Source: Salibacteraceae bacterium
GTDB taxonomy: Bacteria; Bacteroidota; Bacteroidia; Flavobacteriales_G; Salibacteraceae
Length of the DNA: 64,000 nt
Assembly: GCA_018401875.1 (NCBI GenBank)
Contig: JAGYJZ010000004.1
Location: forward strand, 1 to 64,000
Reading direction: 5' to 3'
The notes under the pieces are model-generated. The model searched no databases. It saw only the letters and a list, made by a program, of their open reading frames with translations, and was not told the origin of the DNA. A program made the position numbers and the translations under genes. Positions within the stretch are counted from its first letter, which is position 1, and each line of letters starts with the position of its first letter. Positions 58,988 through 64,000 of the stretch are shown here, piece after piece.

Positions 58988-59878
58988 ATGAGCACAGAAC
59001 AAGAGTTAAAAGAAATCGTACGAGAAAAATACAGCAAGATCGCTCTTCAAGACAAGGACATAAACGCATCATCGTGCTGCGGTGCCACCACCTCATCCAA
59101 TAAAATTTATAACATCATGATGGACGACTACACTGAGGTGCAAGGCTACGCATCGGATGCCGATCTTGGATTGGGATGTGGACTGCCTACCGCATTCGCT
59201 CACATGAAAAAGGGCGATACGGTGATCGACTTAGGTTCAGGCGCAGGCAACGATTGTTTTGTAGCCCGCCACGAAGTAGGTGAATCGGGTAAGGTGATCG
59301 GAATTGACTTTACTGAAGCCATGATTAACAAGGCGCGAGAGAATGCGGATAGGCTCGGCTACAACAATGTAGAATTTCGCTTTGGAGATATTGAGTCAAT
59401 GCCCGCAAGTGATGCTTCTGCTGACGTGGTAGTAAGCAATTGCGTACTCAACCTCGTGCCCAACAAAGAGGCCGTTATTCGCGATATTTTTCGGGTGCTA
59501 AAGCCAGGTGGACACTTCAGCATTTCAGACATTGTGTTGGTGGGCGAATTGCCCGAGGCGTTGCAAAAAGACGCTGAGATGTATGCAGGATGTGTGGCCG
59601 GTGCGATTCAAAAAAACGACTACCTGGGCTTCATTGAAGCGCAAGGCTTTGAAAACATCACCGTTCAGAAAGAAAAGACGATCATTATCCCAGAAGACAT
59701 TCTGGATAAATACCTTTCGGCCGAGCAAGTACACTCGTTTCAAAGTGGAAATACAGGAATATTCAGCATCACCGTTTTTGCAGAAAAACCCGGTTCTAAG
59801 GCGCCTAAAGTCAAAATGAACCTCGCAGATTTAAATTCATCCACCAACGCATGCGCCCCGGGCTCGGGATGCTGTTAA
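58988..59878 (+). CDS. arsM: Arsenite S-adenosylmethionine methyltransferase
   Basis: A 296-residue enzyme that methylates As(III). The SAM loop VIDLGSGAGNDCF is near residue 79-91. The As(III)-binding Cys set of ArsM is visible as Cys64 (GLGCGLP), Cys152 (SNCVLNLVP) and Cys202 (YAGCVAGA). Extra Cys pairs lie at 30-31 and at the end (GSGCC). I chose the ATG at 58988 (MSTEQELKEIV), 10 bases after arsR; the longer frame beginning at 58892 overlaps arsR. It would yield volatile or less toxic methylated arsenicals. Confidence 0.95.
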   Translation: MSTEQELKEIVREKYSKIALQDKDINASSCCGATTSSNKIYNIMMDDYTEVQGYASDADLGLGCGLPTAFAHMKKGDTVIDLGSGAGNDCFVARHEVGESGKVIGIDFTEAMINKARENADRLGYNNVEFRFGDIESMPASDASADVVVSNCVLNLVPNKEAVIRDIFRVLKPGGHFSISDIVLVGELPEALQKDAEMYAGCVAGAIQKNDYLGFIEAQGFENITVQKEKTIIIPEDILDKYLSAEQVHSFQSGNTGIFSITVFAEKPGSKAPKVKMNLADLNSSTNACAPGSGCC

Positions 59879-59892
59879 ACCCAAATTATAAT

Positions 59893-60519
59893 ATGAAAAC
59901 ACAACTCTCTGAAAGCCTCAAAAAGATGGAAGCCAGCGTGGCCACCATCAGTGAAGAGCGAAAAGCCAAGCTCATGCCTTTGGTATATTTCATCCTCGAC
60001 AACCAGCGCGCAAACGACCCGTCAGAACTCATTTTTGTGTGCACGCACAATGCGCGCAGAAGTCACATGGCTCAATTATGGGCTGCTGCAGCTGCGCTGT
60101 ATTGCGACCTAGAAAACATCGAATGCTACTCAGGCGGTGTAGAAGTAACACGCATACACCCGAATGCTTTGGCGTCTCTTGAGCGCAGTGGATTTGAGTT
60201 TTCGGGCGAAGATGAAGGAAGCAATCCCGTTTTTCTAGTTCAACTGAACGAGAGCGTGATGGTGGAAGTGTTTTCAAAGCACTTCGGTGACGACACCAAT
60301 CCGCAGAAAAACTTTGCGGCAGTTTTGGTGTGTTCAGATGTTGCTGAGGCTTGTCCTTTTGTGGCTGGCGCATCGCTAAGGCATCCTTTGGCGTTCGATG
60401 ACCCAAAAGAATTTGATGGAACTGAAAGAGCTGAAGAAAAGTATGACGAACGCAGTTTTCAAATCGGAACCGAAATGCTTTATGTGATGCACACGGTTTC
60501 ACAAAAGCTTGCGGAATGA
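59893..60519 (+). CDS. arsC: Thioredoxin-coupled arsenate reductase (LMW-PTP fold)
   Basis: A protein of about 208 residues. The CX5R loop CTHNARRS (Cys50-Arg56) and the downstream pair Cys147/Cys154 (VCSDVAEACPF) match the three-Cys relay of Staphylococcus aureus pI258-type ArsC, which reduces arsenate with thioredoxin. A 45-residue helical N-terminal extension is longer than in that family. I chose the ATG at 59893; its stop overlaps acr3 as ATGA. Its product As(III) is the substrate for ArsM and Acr3. Confidence 0.88.
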   Translation: MKTQLSESLKKMEASVATISEERKAKLMPLVYFILDNQRANDPSELIFVCTHNARRSHMAQLWAAAAALYCDLENIECYSGGVEVTRIHPNALASLERSGFEFSGEDEGSNPVFLVQLNESVMVEVFSKHFGDDTNPQKNFAAVLVCSDVAEACPFVAGASLRHPLAFDDPKEFDGTERAEEKYDERSFQIGTEMLYVMHTVSQKLAE

Positions 60520-61538
60520 GCGGAATCAGTTTCTTCGAAAAATACCTCACGCTTTGGGTGATCTTGTGCATAGGGGTTGGCATTGGAATTGGAGCTGTGC
60601 TTGGCGAAGACATCGAGGTAATTGCAAGTTGGGAATATGCTCACGTAAATATTCCTGTAGCCGTTCTGATTTGGATGATGATTTTCCCGATGATGGTACA
60701 GATTGATTTTAGTTCGCTCAAAAATGTGCGCAACAATCAAAAGGGCCTTTGGCTTACGGTGGTGGTGAACTGGTTGATCAAACCGTTTACGATGGCCTTT
60801 TTCGCGTGGATTTTCTTCGACAAAATCTATGCAGCTTGGTTGAGCCCCGCACTAGCCGATGAATACATCGCGGGGGCAATTTTACTCGGAGCTGCTCCGT
60901 GCACAGCCATGGTGTTTGTGTGGTCGTATTTAAGTAAAGGAGATGCCAATTTCACCTTAGTTCAAGTTTCCGTCAATGACCTCATTCTATTGGTAGCTTT
61001 TGTGCCGATTGTTCAATTTTTACTGGGCATTACCGACTTTCAAATTCCGTATGACGTGCTCGTCACTTCGGTCATAGCCTTTGTTGTAATTCCGCTGGGG
61101 GCTGGTTATTTGGTAAACAAATGGCTCGTAAAGAAGAAAGGACTCGAATGGTTTAACCGTGAATTTTTACCCAAGCTCAAACCACTTTCCATTGCGGCAC
61201 TGCTTTCAACATTGGTGTTGCTTTTCGCCTTTCAAGGCGATCAAATTTTGAACGCGCCATTTTACATTTTGCTGATAGCCATTCCGCTAACGCTTCAAAC
61301 CTACTTCATCTACTTCCTGAGTTGGTTTACAGGTAAATTTTTAAAATTGCCTTATCGCATTTGCGCGCCAGCAGCTATGATTGGTGCAAGTAATTTCTTT
61401 GAACTGGCCGTGGCTGTGGCGATTGCGTTATTTGGTCTAAACTCTGGTGCTGCATTGGTAACAGTGGTTGGTGTTTTGATTGAAGTGCCGATAATGCTCC
61501 ATTTGGTCTCAATATCAAAAAGGTTAGAGTATAACTAA
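60516..61538 (+). CDS. acr3: Acr3-type arsenite efflux permease
   Basis: A 340-residue protein with about ten transmembrane helices. The Acr3 signature GAAPCTAMVFVWSYL contains the conserved catalytic Cys (about 129); another family block is ASNFFELAVAVAIALFG near the end. It exports As(III) using the proton gradient. Translation is coupled to arsC by ATGA. It is the last gene of the ars operon; the following 80 bases hold an AT-rich region and no clear terminator. Confidence 0.95.
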   Translation: MSGISFFEKYLTLWVILCIGVGIGIGAVLGEDIEVIASWEYAHVNIPVAVLIWMMIFPMMVQIDFSSLKNVRNNQKGLWLTVVVNWLIKPFTMAFFAWIFFDKIYAAWLSPALADEYIAGAILLGAAPCTAMVFVWSYLSKGDANFTLVQVSVNDLILLVAFVPIVQFLLGITDFQIPYDVLVTSVIAFVVIPLGAGYLVNKWLVKKKGLEWFNREFLPKLKPLSIAALLSTLVLLFAFQGDQILNAPFYILLIAIPLTLQTYFIYFLSWFTGKFLKLPYRICAPAAMIGASNFFELAVAVAIALFGLNSGAALVTVVGVLIEVPIMLHLVSISKRLEYN

Positions 61539-61592
61539 TTAGAAGCCGACAGTCTTTTATAAAATAATTTTAACCTTGTTAGTTAAAGTTAG

Positions 61593-61608
61593 TTACATTT
61601 AAATGTAA
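61593..61608. promoter_or_regulatory. 16-bp perfect palindrome
   Basis: TTACATTTAAATGTAA is a perfect 16-base palindrome that ends 10 bases before the ATG of the lipoprotein gene at 61619; GTTAGTTAAAGTTAGTTA precedes it. It may be an operator for a dimeric regulator or part of the promoter. Confidence 0.4.
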
Positions 61609-61618
61609 ACCAAAATTT

Positions 61619-62602
61619 ATGAAAAACAAAAATTTTAAACTCACTCTTGTAGCGGGTTTACTGCTTGCAACGGTTGGAGTTCAGTTTTCTGGATGTAAGA
61701 AAGGCGCAGAAGACCCATTTCTTTCCCTTCGCTCTAGAAAAGCTCGCCTTACAGGTGAGTGGACCGTTTCTTCCTTTGCTCAAAATGGTAGCTATGAGGC
61801 CACGTATGACAATGACCCTCAGGTGGACGATGAGCGCATCGCTTATTCCAGCATGTACAGCATGACGTTCAACGGTTCGTCTATTGAAGAGTCTAGTTCT
61901 TATGTAAACACCTACGATGGAACAGGCTTCTACGATGAAGAAAGTAATGAAAGAATGGCTTCAGGATCCACCTACGAGGAGAAGAACACCACAAAGTATA
62001 CTGACAACACATCAGATATCTATACTGTAGATGGGGACTATGCTAGCTCAGCTAACATGACTTACACCTTCAACAGTGACGGTACGTTTACTGCTACCTC
62101 AAGCATGAGTCAGTCATATACGCGTTCTGAAACAGAAACGGGATATACACTTGACTACACTTCTACTGAATCAAGCACTAGCACTATTTCTGGTACATGG
62201 TCTTTCATCGATGGTAACAAGTCAGATGAATTCAAAAACAAGGAGCGTATTGCTCTTTGGTACAAGAGTGTAAGCGAAGTGTATGTTTCTGAAGCAGAGT
62301 GGGATTTTACGGATACCGATGCCACCGACTTCTGGAACTACAACAATTCAGATGAATCTGAAAGCGATACCTCAGAAGACACGTATACTTACGATGACAC
62401 TGATTCGGATGAAATGTGGGAACTTGTAATGCTTTCCAACAAAGAAATGCAGGTAACCGGCCGTTATTCATATTCTGGAACTGGATCGTATACTTCAGAG
62501 CAGACGTATTACGATGGTTCAAGCACCATCACCTCACAATACGAGTCAAACTCTAACTACACCAGCACTGGTACTATTGACATGACCCTTACACAGGAGT
62601 AA
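61619..62602 (+). CDS. Acidic Ser/Thr/Tyr-rich lipoprotein
   Basis: A 327-residue lipoprotein (signal ends QFSGCKKG, Cys about 26). Residues 40-327 are extremely rich in Ser, Thr, Tyr, Asp and Glu with few hydrophobic stretches (for example SSTISGTWSFIDGNK; DESESDTSEDTYTYDD). Short strands such as LTGEWTVSSF and YTFNSDGTFTATS resemble lipocalin-like Bacteroidota lipoproteins. No catalytic motif. A palindrome is upstream and a strong terminator downstream. Confidence 0.7.
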   Translation: MKNKNFKLTLVAGLLLATVGVQFSGCKKGAEDPFLSLRSRKARLTGEWTVSSFAQNGSYEATYDNDPQVDDERIAYSSMYSMTFNGSSIEESSSYVNTYDGTGFYDEESNERMASGSTYEEKNTTKYTDNTSDIYTVDGDYASSANMTYTFNSDGTFTATSSMSQSYTRSETETGYTLDYTSTESSTSTISGTWSFIDGNKSDEFKNKERIALWYKSVSEVYVSEAEWDFTDTDATDFWNYNNSDESESDTSEDTYTYDDTDSDEMWELVMLSNKEMQVTGRYSYSGTGSYTSEQTYYDGSSTITSQYESNSNYTSTGTIDMTLTQE

Positions 62603-62618
62603 GCATCATTTTTGAAAC

Positions 62619-62650
62619 AAAAAAGCCCCAGCACTTGCTGGGGCTTTTTT
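62619..62650. terminator. Bidirectional terminator
   Basis: AAAAAAGCCCCAGC pairs with GCTGGGGCTTTTTT around ACTT. It lies between the convergent lipoprotein and tyrS genes. Confidence 0.85.
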
Positions 62651-62665
62651 TATACTCTAACTTTT

Positions 62666-63940
62666 CTATTCCGCAATTACTAAGAAATAGTTCTTCTTAC
62701 CACGCTGAACCAATAGGTATTTACCTGCTATCAAATCAGCCGAAGAAGAAGTAAACTCCTCACTTATTTTGCTTTTGTTAATGGCTATCGAATTCTCTTT
62801 CAGAGCCCTTCTCGCTTCACCGTTTGACGCAAGAAAACCCGTTTTGTCTGCCAACAACTCAATAATTCCCATTCCATTCTCAATTTCGGCTTTAGAAACC
62901 CTTCCTTGAGGAACACCTTCGAAAACATCAAGCACCGTTGCTTCATCAAGACTCATCAGCGCTTCACTTGTTGCCTTACCAAAAAGCACCTCAGATGCAT
63001 TAATTGCATTTTCTAAATCGCCTGATGAATGAACCCTTGTTGTCAACTCTTCTGCCAGCGCACGTTGCATTGCTCTCAAATGTGGTGCTTGTAAATGTTC
63101 CGTTTCTATAGCTTCAATTTCCTCTTTATTCTTGGTTGAAAACACTCGCATGTAATTCCCCACATCGCCATCAGCTGTATTAAGTAAAAATTGATAAAAC
63201 TTATACGGTGATGTTCTATTAGGGTCTAACCATACGTTTCCACCTTCTGTTTTACCAAACTTGGTTCCATCTGCTTTTTTAATGAGTGGCGTTGTGAGAG
63301 CATAAGCCTCGCCTCCTTCCATTCTTCGTATGAGCTCGGTGCCGGTGGTAATATTTCCCCATTGATCACTGCCTCCCATTTGAATGTTGCAGCCATAATG
63401 CTTCCATAAATGGTAAAAATCATAGCCCTGAATGAGTTGATAGCTGAACTCTGTAAAAGACATTCCATTTTCAAGCCTGTTTTTCACAGAGTCTTTGGCA
63501 AGCATGTAATTGATGGGAATGTGTTTCCCAACATCTCGAATAAACCCCAGAAAATCAAAGTCTTTGAACCAGTCGTAATTGTTGACAATCTGAGCGGCAT
63601 ATTTTCCTTCAAAATCGAGGAACTTCTCAAGTTGTTTTCGCTGACAATCAAGGTTGTGCTGCAACAAGTCTACACTCAATAAATTTCTCTCTGCTGATTT
63701 GCCGCTTGGATCGCCAACCATTCCAGTAGCGCCACCAACTAAGGCAATTGGATTATTGCCTGTTCTTTGAAAATGAGTTAAAGTCATGACTTGCACCATG
63801 TTGCCAATTCCAAGTGAATCAGCCGTTGGATCAAATCCAATATAACCAGTGGCTCCACCCTTCGACACTAAATCTTCTGTCCCCGGAACCATGTCTTGCA
63901 ACATGCCCCTCCATCTCAATTCTTCAACAAAATTGTTCAT
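62666..63940 (-). CDS. tyrS: Tyrosyl-tRNA synthetase
   Basis: A 424-residue class I synthetase that charges tRNA-Tyr. The HIGH equivalent is in [13 protein letters not shown] near residue 35-47; the KMSKS equivalent reads KFGKT at about 230 (bacterial TyrRS form). An S4 domain fills the last 60 residues ([17 protein letters not shown]). Length and order are normal. A -7 box TATTTTTG lies 19 bases before the ATG. Confidence 0.97.
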   Translation of the reverse strand: MNNFVEELRWRGMLQDMVPGTEDLVSKGGATGYIGFDPTADSLGIGNMVQVMTLTHFQRTGNNPIALVGGATGMVGDPSGKSAERNLLSVDLLQHNLDCQRKQLEKFLDFEGKYAAQIVNNYDWFKDFDFLGFIRDVGKHIPINYMLAKDSVKNRLENGMSFTEFSYQLIQGYDFYHLWKHYGCNIQMGGSDQWGNITTGTELIRRMEGGEAYALTTPLIKKADGTKFGKTEGGNVWLDPNRTSPYKFYQFLLNTADGDVGNYMRVFSTKNKEEIEAIETEHLQAPHLRAMQRALAEELTTRVHSSGDLENAINASEVLFGKATSEALMSLDEATVLDVFEGVPQGRVSKAEIENGMGIIELLADKTGFLASNGEARRALKENSIAINKSKISEEFTSSSADLIAGKYLLVQRGKKNYFLVIAE

Positions 63941-63959
63941 TCTTCCCTCGTTTGAGCGG

Positions 63960-63967
63960 CAAAAATA
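63960..63967 (-). promoter_or_regulatory. -7 box TATTTTTG of tyrS
   Basis: TATTTTTG on the minus strand fits TAnnTTTG; 19 bases separate it from the tyrS ATG. Confidence 0.5.
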
Positions 63968-64000
63968 AGCTTATATCTAAGTAACTTCTAGAACCTTATA

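Noticed and set aside
59508-59819. 103-codon frame inside arsM
   Set aside because: Out-of-frame shadow of a clearly conserved methyltransferase.
60029-60613. 194-codon frame antisense to arsC
   Set aside because: Antisense to the conserved ArsC motifs, with low-complexity His/Gln/Pro/Ser translation.

Overview
The window is ordinary chromosomal DNA from a Bacteroidota bacterium, most likely a marine or freshwater member of the Flavobacteriales (Cryomorphaceae/Schleiferiaceae-like). The basis is: several secreted proteins ending in type IX secretion (T9SS) sorting domains, SprB repeats, a CarboxypepD_reg TonB receptor, GSCFA, DUF5916 and LuxE-like families, the Bacteroidota -7 box TAnnTTTG close to many start codons, and a general lack of Shine-Dalgarno sequences. 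Genus-level placement is inference.

Layout. 0-6 kb: a secreted MORN/TPR-like protein, a CcoI-type copper ATPase and a SprB/T9SS protein. 5.9-12 kb: rbfA, a LolC/E-type permease, dus (running antisense into the permease), a CPBP protease and an ExbB / membrane protein / ExbD / ExbD energy-transducing operon. 12.2-15.3 kb: an overlapping operon of an MbnP-like T9SS protein and two di-haem MauG/MbnH-like peroxidases. 15.4-20 kb: rhodanese, tex and small proteins. 20-20.4 kb: tRNA-Ser(GGA) with a degraded partial copy and a 62-bp direct repeat. 20.4-26.6 kb: a minus-strand operon tatD - porin - ansA - TPR/GT-C protein - glycosyltransferase. 26.7-32.3 kb: a heptosyltransferase-like gene and a duplicated lipoprotein region in which the 3' end of an alkyltransferase-like gene was copied and has decayed. 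32.3-41 kb: DUF5916, trmB, SDR, a reprolysin-like protease preceded by a free-standing lipoprotein copy of its pro-region, a glycosyltransferase and GSCFA.

41-57 kb reads as a possible phosphate-acquisition region: a PhoR/PhoB-like two-component system, a lipoprotein plus TonB receptor (with a decayed receptor 3' end behind it), a Na/Pi cotransporter with PhoU-like tail, and a PhoX phosphatase followed by a di-haem peroxidase with an imelysin/EfeO-like N-terminus. Two of these transcription units have near-perfect 11-bp-period direct repeats upstream, the geometry expected for a PhoB-type regulator. 58.6-61.5 kb is a complete arsenic operon (arsR, arsM, thioredoxin-type arsC, acr3). The window closes with an acidic Ser/Thr/Tyr-rich lipoprotein and tyrS.

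No CRISPR array, prophage, intact insertion sequence or classical defence system was seen. The most noteworthy items are the propeptide-like lipoprotein next to its protease, the MbnP/MbnH-like operon with a T9SS-exported substrate, the 11-bp iterons linked to putative phosphate genes, and two clear gene remnants (alkyltransferase-like and TonB receptor).
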